A stretch of 64,000 nucleotides of DNA from Xanthocytophaga agilis (GTDB lineage Bacteria > Bacteroidota > Bacteroidia > Cytophagales > 172606-1), in NCBI RefSeq assembly GCF_030068605.1, contig NZ_JASJOU010000016.1, positions 169,635-233,634 on the forward strand, in the 5' to 3' direction. The notes under the pieces were generated by a model. The model worked only from the letters and a program-made list of their open reading frames with translations, made no database searches and was not told the origin of the DNA. Shown in pieces: positions 53,492-63,865 of the stretch. Each line of letters begins with the position of its first letter. Position 1 is the first letter of the stretch. A program made the translations under genes and the position numbers.

Positions 53492-53709
53492 AGATATATC
53501 AAATTGCTTATTTAAATATTTACAAATCTCACAAAAACCATAAAATAATCAATAGCTGGCAAACATTTTACTGTTGGGAATTACAGATATGCTAAACTTC
53601 CCTTATTCTAATCGTTAATTTTCTCAGCAAATTTTACTTGTAGTTCATATACTATTTTTGTTCTTTAGCTTCCGTTTCGGTATGTATACAGAACCTGCAT
53701 TAATTATTT

Positions 53710-54018
53710 ATGTCTTCTTTTCTTCAAAAACTTCAGACTCGCTGGGGGGTTCACACAATATGGCAGGTTATCGTAATCCTGATTGTCTTTGCGTTAACAG
53801 GTTTTACTGCTATGTATATTAAAAAACCGATCTTTGCATGGCTTGGAATCACACCTTCAACTTCCTGGTGGTATAGAACATTGATATGGCTAGTAACTGT
53901 CCTTCCAGCTTATCAGATCTTTTTGTTATTCTATGGGTTTATATTAGGCCAGTTTACTTTCTTCTGGAACTTTGAGAAACGAATGTTTGGCCGGATAGGA
54001 AAGCTATTTGGAAGGTAA
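53710..54018 (+). CDS. Small membrane protein (DUF6787-like), 102 aa
   Basis: Two membrane segments (about 18-36 and 52-74), an aromatic-rich end (GQFTFFWNFEKRMFGRIGK). Conserved, uncharacterised in Bacteroidota. Convergent with tRNA-His. Confidence 0.8.
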   Translation: MSSFLQKLQTRWGVHTIWQVIVILIVFALTGFTAMYIKKPIFAWLGITPSTSWWYRTLIWLVTVLPAYQIFLLFYGFILGQFTFFWNFEKRMFGRIGKLFGR

Positions 54019-54052
54019 TTTTGAGAAATAACACAGAAAAAAAGCAGTAAAA

Positions 54053-54080
54053 TGAAAAAGCAGGCTTAAAAAGCCTGCTT
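54053..54080 (-). terminator. Terminator of tRNA-His
   Basis: A 10-bp stem (54058-54067 with 54071-54080) followed on the minus strand by T residues, directly after the CCA end. Confidence 0.75.
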
Positions 54081-54157
54081 GGGGAGGAAGATGGGGCTCG
54101 AACCCACGACCCCTAGAACCACAATCTAGTGCTCTAACCGACTGAGCTACATCCTCC
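54080..54157 (-). tRNA. tRNA-His (anticodon GTG)
   Basis: The minus strand starts GGAGGATGTAGCTCAGTCGG. The anticodon loop TTGTGGT gives GTG. The extra 5' G pairs with C73, as is typical for tRNA-His. The 3' CCA is encoded (54082-54080). Confidence 0.95.
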
Positions 54158-54170
54158 GTGATTTGGGCTA

Positions 54171-54178
54171 CAAAAGTA
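54171..54178 (-). promoter_or_regulatory. Promoter box of tRNA-His
   Basis: The minus strand reads TACTTTTG, matching TAnnTTTG, 14 bp before the tRNA. Confidence 0.45.
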
Positions 54179-54222
54179 CAACAAGATTGATATATTCCAA
54201 AAACAAATAATTATTTTTTTTC

Positions 54223-55563
54223 TTATCTGTCAAATAAGAGTCTTGTACCTTTCTGACTTTCATCAAATTTACCCTCTTTATATACCAGATTTCCAGAAAC
54301 AAAGGTATGAGTAACAGCTGATTTAAATGTTTTTCCTTCAAATGGAGACCAACCACATTTGTAGAAGATAACATCTTTTGAAACTGTCGATTCTTGCTGT
54401 GTATTTACTAAAACAAGGTCAGCAAAGTAGCCCTCACGGATATATCCCCGTTGTGAGATCTGAAAGCAATCAGCAGGCGCATGACACATCTTCTCTACCA
54501 ATTTCTCCAGTGAGATCCTTCCTTCATGATAAGCTTCAAACATCAAAACAAGCGAATGTTGTACCAAAGGTACACCTGATGGTGCTTTCCAATAGTTCTG
54601 AGATTTCTCTTCCCAGGTATGAGGTGCATGATCTGTAGCTATGATATCCAAATGATTATCCAGTAACCCTTTCCATAAAGCTAACTTATGCCGTTTATCT
54701 TTTATAGCAGGATTACACTTAATCTGATTACCTACTGTTTCGTAATCGTCTGCAGTAAACCAAAGATGATGGACACACACTTCAGAAGTAATTCGTTTCT
54801 GTTTTAAGGGAATTGTATTATCAAATAAGGGAAGTTCATCCCCTGTAGTGATATGTAAAATATGCAATCGGGTATTATACTTCTTAGCCAATGCCACAGC
54901 CATTGAAGACGATTTAAAACAAGCTTCTTCATTGCGGATCTCTGGATGAATACGGGCAGGCGCATCTTCTCCATATTGCTGGCGATAGTATTCCTGACGT
55001 TGTTTTATAGTTGCTTCGTCCTCACAGTGAGTAGCAATCAGCATGGGGCTTTCCCGAAATATAGCGGCCAACGTACCTTCATCATCCACCAACATATTGC
55101 CTGTGGATGATCCCATAAATATTTTAATCCCACATACATCTTTGGGATTAGTCTTTAGCACCTCCGTCAGATTATCATTTGAAGCCCCCATAAAAAATGA
55201 ATAATTTGCCAGAGACGTTTGTGAAGCTATTTGATATTTGTCAGCAAGCAATTCTTGTGTCAGTGCATTGGGAACTGTATTAGGCATCTCCATAAAACTG
55301 GTAACTCCTCCTGCTACAGCCGCTTTGCTCTCTGTATAAATAGATGCCTTATGTGTAAGACCAGGCTCCCGAAAATGTACCTGGTCATCTATTACACCAG
55401 GCATAAGATATTGTCCGTTTGCATCAATTACCTGATCAGCAGATTTATGTTGCAAATCTGTTCCAATCTGTTCGATACGCCCATCTTTTATATATATATC
55501 TTTTTCTGTAATTGTACCTTCGTTTACAACTCTGGCATTCAGAACAACTGATGATTTTGTCAT
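54223..55563 (-). CDS. pyrC: Dihydroorotase
   Basis: 446 residues. Amidohydrolase barrel: DDQVHFREPG (59-68; the usual first zinc His is Gln here, H63 is kept), lysine in GIKIFMGSSTG, His in ATHCEDEA and LHILHITT, and Asp in IATDHAPHTWEEK. Third step of pyrimidine synthesis. The DDQVH variant is common in Bacteroidota, so it is a family feature rather than damage. An amidohydrolase of a related class is the alternative. Confidence 0.88.
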   Translation of the reverse strand: MTKSSVVLNARVVNEGTITEKDIYIKDGRIEQIGTDLQHKSADQVIDANGQYLMPGVIDDQVHFREPGLTHKASIYTESKAAVAGGVTSFMEMPNTVPNALTQELLADKYQIASQTSLANYSFFMGASNDNLTEVLKTNPKDVCGIKIFMGSSTGNMLVDDEGTLAAIFRESPMLIATHCEDEATIKQRQEYYRQQYGEDAPARIHPEIRNEEACFKSSSMAVALAKKYNTRLHILHITTGDELPLFDNTIPLKQKRITSEVCVHHLWFTADDYETVGNQIKCNPAIKDKRHKLALWKGLLDNHLDIIATDHAPHTWEEKSQNYWKAPSGVPLVQHSLVLMFEAYHEGRISLEKLVEKMCHAPADCFQISQRGYIREGYFADLVLVNTQQESTVSKDVIFYKCGWSPFEGKTFKSAVTHTFVSGNLVYKEGKFDESQKGTRLLFDR

Positions 55564-55692
55564 AATAAATTGTAAGAAGAGATAGTGTGCTTCAAAAATA
55601 GTATCTTTTCCAAAGGAAAAACCCTTTGGTATGAAAAAAAGCCATTACCGGATTCAATCACCAGTAATGGCATAAAAAGAATAGAAGATAGT

Positions 55693-56187
55693 TTATCTAG
55701 TCAACTCATTTAATACCTTTTTAATCGCATCAAAATCTGGCACATCCCCGGCATTTTCCAAAACCTCAGCATATTGAATCACTCCATCTCCATCAATCAC
55801 AAAAGCCGAACGTTTGGATACGCCTTTCATTCCCCACGCAAAGTTTTCATAAAGAGCTCCATAGGCTGTTGAAACTTCTTTGTTAAAATCAGATAGTAAA
55901 AGAAAAGTAAGGCTCTGATCTTTTTTGAACCTATCCAGTACATAAGGTGAATCTACAGAAATAGCAACCACCTCTGTATTGAGATCTGTATACTCCCCTA
56001 TATTGTCGCGCATGCTACATAGCTCAGCAGTACATACACTGCTAAATGCCAGAGGAAAAAATAAAACCACAAGATTTTTTCCTTTATAATCATCCAGTGA
56101 AACTTCTTTTTTGTCTGAATTTGCAGACTTAAAATCAGAAGATACTAATTTAAAAAATGGAGCTTTATCGCCTTTCTGAAGTGCCAT
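55693..56187 (-). CDS. Peroxiredoxin (AhpE-like)
   Basis: 164 residues from ATG 56187 (MALQKGDKAPFFKL). Peroxidatic C52 in PLAFSSVCTAELC, with a second Cys C57 close by; the later conserved Arg is in SKRSAFVID. Reduces peroxides in the cytoplasm. The redoxin fold has the usual length. Confidence 0.88.
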   Translation of the reverse strand: MALQKGDKAPFFKLVSSDFKSANSDKKEVSLDDYKGKNLVVLFFPLAFSSVCTAELCSMRDNIGEYTDLNTEVVAISVDSPYVLDRFKKDQSLTFLLLSDFNKEVSTAYGALYENFAWGMKGVSKRSAFVIDGDGVIQYAEVLENAGDVPDFDAIKKVLNELTR

Positions 56188-56443
56188 ACGAAAGAAAACA
56201 GGTTGATAGGTAAAACAAAAGAATATGAGGTACAATAAGCGTATTTATGACTCTGTGACTCTCAGATAAACAACTACATCCTATTGATATTATTATACAG
56301 CTGATATATACAAAAGTCAGATACAAAGAAACTATAGTATGATAAGAAATAATAGTACTAAAAATGTAAATTTGGCAAAATGCGATTTTAGTAAGGCATA
56401 TATTAATCTTATAGCCTCATACAAGTTTTAACAACAGACTACA

Positions 56444-57655
56444 ATGCAAACAACAGACCCTAATATACATATCCGCTCCAGTCAGGATCGTTTTGAGGCA
56501 CCTGACTTTTATCAGATTGACGATCTTTTAACAGAAGAACATAAGCTCATTCGAGATGCGGTCAGAACGTTTGTTAAAAAGGAGATCTCTCCTATTATTG
56601 AGGACTATGCCCAGCGGGCAGAATTTCCGCAGGATATAGTCAAAAAATTTGGTGAGATAGGTGCTTTTGGGCCAACCATACCATCAGAGTATGGAGGTGG
56701 TGGACTCGATTATATTTCATATGGCCTCATCATGCAGGAAATTGAACGGGGAGATTCTGGCATGCGTTCAACTGTCTCTGTGCAAAGCTCACTGGTCATG
56801 TATCCCATTTATGCATTTGGTACGGAAGAACAAAAACAAAAGTACTTACCCAAACTGGCTTCTGGTGAAATGCTAGGTTGCTTTGGATTAACAGAAGCAG
56901 ACTATGGCTCAAATCCTTCTGGTATGCAATCCCATTTTACAGATGAAGGTGACCACTATCTGCTCAATGGTTCAAAGATGTGGATTTCCAATGCACCTTA
57001 TGCAGACATTGCAGTGGTATGGGCTAAAAATGAGAATGGGCGTGTTCGTGGCCTTATTGTAGAACGAGGAATGGAAGGTTTCTCTACACCTGAAATTCAT
57101 AATAAATGGTCGTTGCGTGCCTCTACTACAGGCGAACTGGTTTTTGATAATGTTAAGGTACCCAAAGAAAATTTATTGCCGGGTATAGAGGGTTTGCGCG
57201 GTCCTATGCAGTGCCTGGATTCTGCTCGGTATGGTATCGCCTGGGGAGCCCTTGGAGCAGCAATGGACTGCTATGATTCAGCTAAGCGTTATGCACTGGA
57301 ACGTATACAGTTTGATAAACCTATAGCCTCCTTTCAATTGACACAAAAGAAACTGGCTGAAATGTTAACTGAGATTACCAAAGCACAACTACTCTGCTGG
57401 CGATTAGGTATGTTAAAAAATGAAGACAAAGCAACCACTGCCCAAATATCATTAGCCAAACGAAATAATGTAGAGATGGCACTGAACATTGCGCGTGAAG
57501 CCCGTCAGATTCATGGGGGTATGGGTATTACAGGTGAGTATCCGATTATGCGCCATATGATGAACCTGGAATCGGTTGTTACCTATGAAGGTACACACGA
57601 TATTCACTTACTCATTCTGGGTAATGAGATTACAGGTATTCCTGCATTTAAATAG
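56444..57655 (+). CDS. Acyl-CoA dehydrogenase, glutaryl-CoA dehydrogenase type
   Basis: 403 residues. FAD and substrate motifs CFGLTEADYGSNPSGM and the catalytic base E382 in VVTYEGTHDIH, the arrangement of GCDH. It oxidises, and may decarboxylate, glutaryl-CoA in lysine and tryptophan breakdown. Single gene, terminator after it. Confidence 0.9.
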   Translation: MQTTDPNIHIRSSQDRFEAPDFYQIDDLLTEEHKLIRDAVRTFVKKEISPIIEDYAQRAEFPQDIVKKFGEIGAFGPTIPSEYGGGGLDYISYGLIMQEIERGDSGMRSTVSVQSSLVMYPIYAFGTEEQKQKYLPKLASGEMLGCFGLTEADYGSNPSGMQSHFTDEGDHYLLNGSKMWISNAPYADIAVVWAKNENGRVRGLIVERGMEGFSTPEIHNKWSLRASTTGELVFDNVKVPKENLLPGIEGLRGPMQCLDSARYGIAWGALGAAMDCYDSAKRYALERIQFDKPIASFQLTQKKLAEMLTEITKAQLLCWRLGMLKNEDKATTAQISLAKRNNVEMALNIAREARQIHGGMGITGEYPIMRHMMNLESVVTYEGTHDIHLLILGNEITGIPAFK

Positions 57656-57678
57656 ATCATACTTTTCTCTCTTTTCAT

Positions 57679-57709
57679 AAGGCTATTGTGATATACAATA
57701 GCCTTTTAT
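57679..57709 (+). terminator. Terminator of the acyl-CoA dehydrogenase gene
   Basis: An 11-bp stem (57679-57689 with 57695-57705) followed by TTTATTTT. Confidence 0.8.
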
Positions 57710-57771
57710 TTTGCTTTCTCAGCATCTACATCCCCGGTAATTTTCTGAATAAAATCAATTATCCAATCCAT
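57706..57771 (-). CDS. Possible 21-aa amphipathic peptide
   Basis: ATG at 57771-57769 and TAA at 57708-57706. The peptide begins MDWIIDFIQKITGD and is an amphipathic helix with an acidic to lysine tail. It lies in a 213-bp intergenic gap on the opposite strand to both neighbours. Very short, so the call rests only on composition. Confidence 0.22.
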   Translation of the reverse strand: MDWIIDFIQKITGDVDAEKAK

Positions 57772-57868
57772 GGTGATTCAATGATTTGATCCATTAAATT
57801 TTATTTACTCATGAAATAATCATAAATTAATCATTAATTATACTATATAATGAATTATACATAGCAGT

Positions 57869-58750
57869 ATGGAGACAGTTGTTGCTTTCTTTGAACATAT
57901 ACCCAGTAGCTATCGTGCCGCTATCCTTATTGGAGGAATACTGTTGTTCTGGAGTATTGAAGGAATTATTCCACTATCATTAACGCCTTATCATAAGTGG
58001 AGACATGCTGGGTTAAATCTGTTTTTTACCTTAACCACTGTTGTTATTAATTTTCTTTTTGCAGCCCTTCTTCTAAAAACAAGTGATTGGACAGCCGATC
58101 AGCACTTTGGCCTACTGTATCTAACAACTATGCCATTGTGGTTGTTTATCTTACTAGGCTTACTATTGCTTGATTTAATTGGAGCTTATTTGATTCATTG
58201 GCTGGAACATAAACTAAAATGGCTATGGAAGTTTCATCTTATCCATCATACAGATACATACGTTGATACCACTACTGCCAATCGGCATCATCCAGGTGAA
58301 AGTGTTTTTCGGGCTATATTTACTATTCTGGCTGTATTTATATCAGGAGCCCCGATCTGGCTGGTTATGTTATATCAAAGTTTATCTGTTATATTTTCTC
58401 AGTTTAACCATGCCAATATTAAGCTGCCAGTTCAACTGGATAAGGTTATAAGCTGGATTATTGTTTCTCCCAATATGCACAAGGTACATCATCATTACAA
58501 GCAGCCCCTCACAGATACAAACTATGGGAATATATTCTCACTTTGGGATCGGTTGTTTGGCACCTTTGCTACAGAAAATCCAGCCAATCTAATTTATGGA
58601 GTAGATACACATATGGATGCTAAGGAGAATAATCAACTAACTAATTTGCTGCAAATACCTTTTCAACCCTATAGACGCTCCGCTGATATCTCCTATTCAG
58701 GAACACACAAAGCAGATAGTGTAACAAAAGATCAACCATCAGTAGGATAG
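57869..58750 (+). CDS. Sterol desaturase / fatty acid hydroxylase family protein
   Basis: 293 residues, about four membrane helices. Di-iron histidine boxes: HWLEH, FHLIHHTD, NRHHPGES and HKVHHHY. Hydroxylates or desaturates a lipid in the membrane. Substrate unknown, perhaps sphingolipid or carotenoid. Confidence 0.88.
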   Translation: METVVAFFEHIPSSYRAAILIGGILLFWSIEGIIPLSLTPYHKWRHAGLNLFFTLTTVVINFLFAALLLKTSDWTADQHFGLLYLTTMPLWLFILLGLLLLDLIGAYLIHWLEHKLKWLWKFHLIHHTDTYVDTTTANRHHPGESVFRAIFTILAVFISGAPIWLVMLYQSLSVIFSQFNHANIKLPVQLDKVISWIIVSPNMHKVHHHYKQPLTDTNYGNIFSLWDRLFGTFATENPANLIYGVDTHMDAKENNQLTNLLQIPFQPYRRSADISYSGTHKADSVTKDQPSVG

Positions 58751-58832
58751 AATACCAATAATTGCTAATTAAACTTGTATTTCAATTTGAATAAATACTA
58801 GAGCCTAGTATTTGATCTTATATTCATAGTCT

Positions 58833-60449
58833 ATGAGTTGTATTTCCAAATATACTATACTAGTTGTGCTACATATCGCACTAAATCAGCAGGCAATTGG
58901 ACAAAATGTTGCCGGATACCAGGATTTTTTCAAAACTGTACAATTGGCTGCTATTTTTCCAGACTCCAAAACTTTTCCTGACTGTACACCAAAATATCAG
59001 TTGGCAGAAATTGTAAAGAAGTACCAGAAGCAACATACTCTACCCGATTTTGGATTAAAGGAGTTTGTCCTGGCTAATTATACATTGCCTAAGAGTTATT
59101 CTTCAGACTTTACATCTGACACCAGCAAGTCTGCAACTGAACACATCATCAGCTTATGGGATGTACTTACGCGAAAGCCGGAAAAGCATATACCAGGAAG
59201 TTCGTTGGTGAACCTACCCTACCAATATGTAGTGCCTGGAGGGCGATTTGGCGAAATATATTATTGGGATAGTTATTTTACCATGTTGGGCTTAGAAGCC
59301 TCTGGCCGCATAGACTTGGTCCAGCATATGATTGATAACTTTGCATTCCTGATTGACACAATTGGTTTTATTCCGAATGGGAACCGGACATACTATCTAA
59401 CACGTTCACAACCGCCGTTTTTTGCCTTAATGGTAGGTATTCTCGCCAATACAAAAGGTGATGAGACATATAGCAAATATCTTCCTCAGCTTGAGAAAGA
59501 ATATGCCTTCTGGATGAGTGGCACTGAAAAGCTAGGCAAACAAAGTGGTACATTCCGAAGAGTAGTACGCATGCAGGGAGGGGAAATACTAAACCGCTAC
59601 TGGGATGATTCGGCAACACCAAGACCAGAAGCCTATAAAGAAGATGTAGCAACAGCCGATGCTATTTTAAAAAATAGTACCATTCCAATGCCTAAGAAAG
59701 CATCAAAGGCATCTCAACAATTTATTATTGATCAAAAGCGAGCTGTTATCTACCGGCATCTTCGCGCTGCAGCCGAAAGTGGTTGGGATTTCTGTAATCG
59801 CTGGTTTAAGGACGGCAATTCTATGGAAACAATCCATACTACAGATATTATTCCTGTAGATCTGAATGCACTTATGTATAATCTTGAAATGACTATAAGT
59901 AAAGCCTACACATTGAAAGGGAATGCACAAAAAGCTAAAAGTTATCAGGATGCAGCGGAACGAAGAAAACAAGCCGTACTTATGTATTGTTGGGATAAAA
60001 AAGCCCAATACTTTACAGATTATGACTTTATCACCAGGCAAACCACCCAAACCTTCTCCCTGGCAGGCATGTATCCTTTCTTTGTACATATGAATATTGG
60101 AACACCCGCGACTGTAGCCCAGCGAATTGAGAAAGATTTTCTGAGAGATGGAGGGGTGCTTACCACCTTAACAAACACAGGACAGCAATGGGATGCACCC
60201 AATGGTTGGGCACCTTTACAATGGATCACTTATAAAGGATTAAAAGATAACGGGTACAGCGAACTGGCAGATAAAATTAAAAACCGCTGGATTTCTAATA
60301 ATGTACGTGTATACAAACAAACAGGTAAAATGGTAGAAAAATACAATGTGACAGATATTACCTTAAAGGCAGGAGGAGGAGAATATCCTGTACAGGATGG
60401 CTTTGGCTGGTCAAATGGCGTGTTGCTTCGTTTACTGAAAGAAAAGTAA
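58833..60449 (+). CDS. treA: Trehalase, GH37
   Basis: 538 residues with a signal peptide (ILVVLHIALNQQAIG). Signature 1 PGGRFGEIYYWDSY (135-148) and signature 2 QWDAPNGWAPLQW. Hydrolyses trehalose to two glucose in the periplasm. Confidence 0.95.
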   Translation: MSCISKYTILVVLHIALNQQAIGQNVAGYQDFFKTVQLAAIFPDSKTFPDCTPKYQLAEIVKKYQKQHTLPDFGLKEFVLANYTLPKSYSSDFTSDTSKSATEHIISLWDVLTRKPEKHIPGSSLVNLPYQYVVPGGRFGEIYYWDSYFTMLGLEASGRIDLVQHMIDNFAFLIDTIGFIPNGNRTYYLTRSQPPFFALMVGILANTKGDETYSKYLPQLEKEYAFWMSGTEKLGKQSGTFRRVVRMQGGEILNRYWDDSATPRPEAYKEDVATADAILKNSTIPMPKKASKASQQFIIDQKRAVIYRHLRAAAESGWDFCNRWFKDGNSMETIHTTDIIPVDLNALMYNLEMTISKAYTLKGNAQKAKSYQDAAERRKQAVLMYCWDKKAQYFTDYDFITRQTTQTFSLAGMYPFFVHMNIGTPATVAQRIEKDFLRDGGVLTTLTNTGQQWDAPNGWAPLQWITYKGLKDNGYSELADKIKNRWISNNVRVYKQTGKMVEKYNVTDITLKAGGGEYPVQDGFGWSNGVLLRLLKEK

Positions 60450-60701
60450 TTAATTCCAGTGATGTAACTATTTTTTATCTTCTTCTCAAAAGAAATTATA
60501 CTGTCAAAAGATTTGGCATAAGATTTGGTGTATACACTATACACTACGACTATGAAAATATCTTTTAAAACAAAGTAACCAGATAGTACAAACCACGTAA
60601 AACACCTATCAGTAATCCACTTTTAAAAACATACATACAGCATTTCTTCTGATGATTTGTTGTTTTTATTAACTGATTTGATCACTATTTCTGACAATGA
60701 C

Positions 60702-60731
60702 AATACCTCTCTGATAGAGAGGTATTTGTTT
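60702..60731. terminator. Bidirectional terminator between trehalase and methyltransferase
   Basis: An 11-bp stem (60702-60712 with 60716-60726), 3-base loop, T residues after. The rest of the 293-bp gap holds no gene. Confidence 0.75.
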
Positions 60732-60742
60732 TTACAGGGGGC

Positions 60743-61561
60743 TTATAATCTTAATCCAAAACTTTCGCGTTGCGGCCTTTGAGCCACAAAGATCATCCTG
60801 TCAGATGTTTCCTTGTCATATGGATTCAACGCATAGTCTCCAAAGATGCTTATCAGTTCCAGATCGGCAACATCAAAATAGTGTAGAAACTGTTCACAAC
60901 TGATCGCTTTTACCCGCTCCTGAAAATGGAAGGAATTTCCTTCATCCTCAAATTCAATATCTTTTACAATAAATCCACTTTCCAGTTTCTTTTGAATATC
61001 AAATTGAATTCCATCAATAACTTGTCTGTAATGGGGTTTTAAATTTTTTAAGATCCGGTCTGTATTGAAAAAATCAAGAATTAACTTTCCCCCAGGTTTT
61101 AATGCCTCTGTTACTGTACATACCGCATTAATATTCTCTCCTTCTGTTTCAAAATAACCGAAGCTTGTAAAAAGATTCAGCACATAACAAAACCTGCTTC
61201 GCACATAGGGACGGCGCATATCGTGTACATAGAAATGCAATCGTTCATTCTCAAACTGTTTAGCATAAGAGATATTTTCAGGCGCAATGTCAATCCCTAC
61301 TACATCAAACCCTTTGGAATTAAGATAGATAGCATGTCGTCCACGCCCACATGCCAAATCAAGTATCTGATCCTCACAGGTAAACTGAAAATATTTTTGC
61401 AGATTGTCGATAAACTGGTGCGCTTCTGCATTATCTCGGCTCTTATATAGAATATGATAATAAGGTGAGTTAAACCATTCACTGAACCATTCTCGTTTAC
61501 TAATAGCGCCTCTGGACTTTTTGCTACTTACTTCATGCACGACTTCCATATTTTTAATCAT
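60743..61561 (-). CDS. Class I SAM-dependent methyltransferase
   Basis: 272 residues. SAM motif ILDLACGRGRHAIYLN (about 63-78), motif II VVGIDIAPENI and motif LLDFFNT. Substrate unknown. Cytoplasmic, single gene. Confidence 0.9.
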   Translation of the reverse strand: MIKNMEVVHEVSSKKSRGAISKREWFSEWFNSPYYHILYKSRDNAEAHQFIDNLQKYFQFTCEDQILDLACGRGRHAIYLNSKGFDVVGIDIAPENISYAKQFENERLHFYVHDMRRPYVRSRFCYVLNLFTSFGYFETEGENINAVCTVTEALKPGGKLILDFFNTDRILKNLKPHYRQVIDGIQFDIQKKLESGFIVKDIEFEDEGNSFHFQERVKAISCEQFLHYFDVADLELISIFGDYALNPYDKETSDRMIFVAQRPQRESFGLRL

Positions 61562-61900
61562 TGCAATTTCTATTGTTATTACCTAAACTAATCGTCTGGT
61601 AAACATATCTCATGAATAAATTCGACAGGAATAGATGTAGATCCTGTCTCTACTGATAAACAAATACCCGATCAGACAAGTGCAAATGTCAGTTTATTTT
61701 CGATGGAAACGAAATTAGGTCATTTTAACTTTTTTTAGTACTTTCGTGAAACAACCGGATATGCGATATTTTGCAATTCCCTTGATTTCAATCTTCCTTC
61801 TTTTTTATCTTTCCTGCCTTTTGTTACGCTATCCGATCTTGCTCTGTTTTGAGATGAATACCTCAAAACCTTTGAACTGTAACTGTTAATTTGTATTTAT
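61562..61900. other. 339-bp divergent intergenic region
   Basis: Contains one hydrophobic 42-codon frame (61761-61889), with FLLFYLSCLLL and a Cys-rich end. It lies in the ruvB leader and was not accepted as a gene. Confidence 0.4.
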
Positions 61901-62932
61901 ATGCGTAAAGATTATTTGAAAGGTGAAGCAGAAGGGCTAACCCCAACAGAACGCGAAATAGAAAAGGCGTTGCGTCCGGTGAGCTTTGAGGATTTTACCG
62001 GACAGGATAAAGTTCTTGAAAATCTGCGCGTCTTTGTACAGGCTGCCCGCCAGCGAGGGGAGGCACTTGATCATGTGCTATTACATGGCCCTCCCGGTTT
62101 AGGGAAAACAACCCTCTCATTGATTATTGCCAATGAACTGGGAGCAAATATCAAAATGACTTCCGGACCAGTTCTGGACAAGCCTAGTGATCTGGCAGGA
62201 TTGCTTACCAACCTCAGTGAAAACGATGTGCTTTTCATTGATGAAATCCATCGCCTTAATCCAGTAGTAGAAGAATACCTGTATTCTGCTATGGAAGATT
62301 ATAAGATTGATATCCTGTTAGATAGCGGTCCCAATGCCCGGTCTGTTCAGATTGGTTTAAATCCGTTCACTCTGGTAGGAGCTACCACCAGAGCTGGATT
62401 GTTAACTTCGCCTTTACGTGCACGATTTAGTATTAATGCCAGGCTGGAATATTACAATGCCAAATTATTAACTTCCATTGTACTACGTTCTGCGGATCTG
62501 TTGAATACGCCTATTGACGAAGAGGCTGCCTATGAGATAGCCCGAAGAAGTCGGGGAACTCCACGTATTGCCAATAACCTGTTACGACGCACACGTGATT
62601 TTGCTCAGGTAAAAGGAAATGGTAAAATTACGGTTGGTATTGCAGAAATGGCACTAAACGCACTGGATGTAGATCAACATGGATTAGACGAGATGGATAA
62701 TCGCATTCTGTCTACCATCATTGAGAAGTTTAAAGGTGGGCCTGTGGGTTTGTCAACTATTGCTACTGCCTGTGGTGAAGAAGCTGAAACCATAGAAGAG
62801 GTATATGAGCCGTTCCTGATTCAGGAAGGTTATATCAAACGAACCTCTCGCGGGCGAGAAGCAACAGAAATGGCTTATCGCCACTTAGGCATCAATCCAC
62901 CTGCCGGGCAGGTTAAAGGATTGTTCGACTAA
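61901..62932 (+). CDS. ruvB: Holliday junction branch migration helicase RuvB
   Basis: 343 residues. AAA+ motor with Walker [11 protein letters not shown] (62-71), Walker B VLFIDEIH, and arginine finger SPLRARF. The C-terminal winged helix ends [20 protein letters not shown]. Drives branch migration with RuvA. Terminator follows. Confidence 0.97.
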   Translation: MRKDYLKGEAEGLTPTEREIEKALRPVSFEDFTGQDKVLENLRVFVQAARQRGEALDHVLLHGPPGLGKTTLSLIIANELGANIKMTSGPVLDKPSDLAGLLTNLSENDVLFIDEIHRLNPVVEEYLYSAMEDYKIDILLDSGPNARSVQIGLNPFTLVGATTRAGLLTSPLRARFSINARLEYYNAKLLTSIVLRSADLLNTPIDEEAAYEIARRSRGTPRIANNLLRRTRDFAQVKGNGKITVGIAEMALNALDVDQHGLDEMDNRILSTIIEKFKGGPVGLSTIATACGEEAETIEEVYEPFLIQEGYIKRTSRGREATEMAYRHLGINPPAGQVKGLFD

Positions 62933-62946
62933 GAAAACAAAGTATC

Positions 62947-62981
62947 AGCCTTATAGTTTTTACGCTATAAGGCTTTTTTTT
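62947..62981 (+). terminator. Terminator of ruvB
   Basis: A 10-bp stem (62947-62956 with 62965-62974) followed by TTTTTTT. Confidence 0.85.
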
Positions 62982-63000
62982 TACATAAACACTACTTTAC

Positions 63001-63567
63001 ATGACTGAAACAACATTTTGGGAGTTGATAAGTACATCTAAAAGGCAGACCACAGAAAATAAATACGAACAAACTCAGTTTCTGACTAATTATCTGAGCA
63101 CACAGACAGAAGAAGAAATATTTTCATTTGAAGAACAATTTCAAAAGCTTTACGCTAAATCCTATACATCTCCCCTATGGTGTGCAGCTTATGTGGCAAT
63201 GGGAGGTTGTTCTGATGATAGCTTTGATTATTTTCGGGCATGGCTTATTGCACAAGGTAAGGAAGTATTTGAAAATGCCATGCAAAATCCGGATAGCTTA
63301 GTACCTGTTTTTGACACCTTACGAGATGAAGGTAGAGGTGATTATCCAGGATTTGAAAGAATGTTGGGTGTTCCCTTAGATGCATATATCAAAAAATATA
63401 ATTTTGCCGACAGAAGCGAAGGGATGGATGCCTATTATACGAAGCTTGACAAATTTCCCAGAATTCCTTTTCCTGAAATAGTTTTTAACTGGGAAGAAGA
63501 CGATACAGAAAGTATGAAGAGAATCTGTCCCGATGTTTTTGCTAAATATTGGGATGATCCTTTCTAA
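63001..63567 (+). CDS. DUF4240 domain protein, 188 aa
   Basis: Begins MTETTFWELISTSK, and has LWCAAYVAMGGCSDDSFDYF (60-79), the DUF4240 pattern. Soluble, uncharacterised; relatives are often linked with WGR-type or polymorphic-toxin regions. Here a free-standing gene between ruvB and moaD. Confidence 0.85.
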   Translation: MTETTFWELISTSKRQTTENKYEQTQFLTNYLSTQTEEEIFSFEEQFQKLYAKSYTSPLWCAAYVAMGGCSDDSFDYFRAWLIAQGKEVFENAMQNPDSLVPVFDTLRDEGRGDYPGFERMLGVPLDAYIKKYNFADRSEGMDAYYTKLDKFPRIPFPEIVFNWEEDDTESMKRICPDVFAKYWDDPF

Positions 63568-63605
63568 AAATGTGTTCATGATTTACAGTCCTCAATTTAT
63601 ATTAT

Positions 63606-63845
63606 ATGAGATTCAGCATATTGCCCTTTGGTGCTTTAACAGACACCCTATCTGCTTCAGGTATCTCACTTACCAATGAGCAGATTTTAACAATAGAAGA
63701 TTTGCATCAGTACCTGACCACCACCTACCCTGCTATTGCCCAGCAAAAGTTTCGTTATGCAGTGAATCAGGAGATGGTAGATTCTACCCATTCATTACAG
63801 GATGGAGATGAGATAGCTTTACTCCCTCCCTTTTCCGGAGGCTAA
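63606..63845 (+). CDS. moaD: MoaD/ThiS-like sulphur carrier protein
   Basis: 79 residues with the beta-grasp fold and C-terminal LLPPFSGG, the Gly-Gly that becomes thiocarboxylate. Molybdopterin synthase small subunit. An IS3-family element begins about 20 bp after the stop, where moaE or other molybdenum cofactor genes would be expected. Confidence 0.88.
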   Translation: MRFSILPFGALTDTLSASGISLTNEQILTIEDLHQYLTTTYPAIAQQKFRYAVNQEMVDSTHSLQDGDEIALLPPFSGG

Positions 63846-63865
63846 TTAAACATACCTATAGGTAA

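Noticed and set aside
61761..61889. 42-codon hydrophobic frame before ruvB
   Set aside because: It lies in the leader of ruvB, has no terminator of its own and a biased Leu/Phe/Cys content that can arise from T-rich DNA.
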